Positions 63,974 to 64,000 of a stretch of DNA of 64,000 nucleotides are shown here, one piece after another. This DNA is from Pseudomonas tohonis. Lineage in GTDB: Bacteria > Pseudomonadota > Gammaproteobacteria > Pseudomonadales > Pseudomonadaceae. The notes under the pieces are model-generated. The model was not told the origin of the DNA. It did no database searches and saw nothing but the letters and a program-made list of their open reading frames with translations. The position numbers and the translations under genes are program-made. The stretch is from NCBI RefSeq assembly GCF_012767755.2, contig NZ_AP023189.1:992001-1056000 (forward strand), in the 5' to 3' direction. The stretch's first letter is position 1. Each line of letters starts with the position of its first letter.

Positions 63974-64000
63974 GGGCAGGGGAAATGACCGGGGCCGCAA

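Noticed and set aside
63970..64000. 3' end of lptE
   Set aside because: A frame ending at the ATGA overlap exists, but 31 bases are too few to identify the product.

Overview
The window is chromosomal DNA of a high-GC gammaproteobacterium, almost certainly a Pseudomonas of the P. aeruginosa lineage. The evidence is the long run mpl-ubiX / phaJ-lrgAB / mpg / proA-nadD-rsfS-rlmH-mrdA-rodA-mltB-rlpA-dacA-ybeD-lipB-lipA / arfA-holA, the ethanolamine block eatR-exaC-eat-eutBC, and the REP-type repeats with GTAGGGGCGA cores. From memory this backbone is collinear with P. aeruginosa PAO1 from about PA4030 down to PA3989. I cannot name the species. No rRNA, tRNA, CRISPR array or prophage was seen.

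Layout. 1-5.6 kb: truncated mtfA-like peptidase, a DedA membrane protein, a degenerate phosphatase-kinase fusion, a GNAT acetyltransferase and an acetyl-CoA hydrolase/transferase. 5.6-21 kb is accessory: a DapF-like protein lacking both catalytic cysteines, a copper pair (DUF2946 plus OprC-like receptor), two hydrolases, a UvrD-type helicase, a REP-rich gap, a LysR regulator, an isochorismatase-fold protein, and a KaiC-type signalling cluster (GST, PAS histidine kinase, KaiC-like ATPase, lone receiver). 21.1-28.8 kb: ethanolamine catabolism, with the eatR activator divergent from exaC-eat-eutB-eutC and a visible sigma-54 promoter plus two upstream palindromes between them. 28.9-33.5 kb: 2-aminoethylphosphonate degradation (phnW, an organophosphate-type MFS transporter, phnX, divergent LysR regulator).

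33.7-49.7 kb: a glycosyltransferase, mpl, ubiX, a small lipoprotein, a 471-bp MITE-like element sitting exactly in the centre of a REP palindrome, then several small enzymes, a MORN-repeat/peptidase C13 lipoprotein, TM2 protein, phaJ, lrgAB, a LON-domain protein, a DedA-PAP2 fusion, 3-methyladenine glycosylase, an LCMT-type methyltransferase and an alpha/beta hydrolase with a PilZ-like tail. 49.9-64 kb: the conserved proline/NAD/ribosome/cell-elongation/lipoate block, ending in arfA and holA.

How the parts fit. Ethanolamine and aminoethylphosphonate catabolism both release acetaldehyde, and the aldehyde dehydrogenase between them can oxidise it to acetate. mrdA-rodA-mltB-rlpA-dacA form an envelope-elongation and peptidoglycan-remodelling unit flanked by a second MltB-family enzyme and by Mpl, which recycles murein peptide. 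The least understood parts are the KaiC-like module, the double pseudoenzyme near the left end, the hydrolase-PilZ fusion and the MITE.
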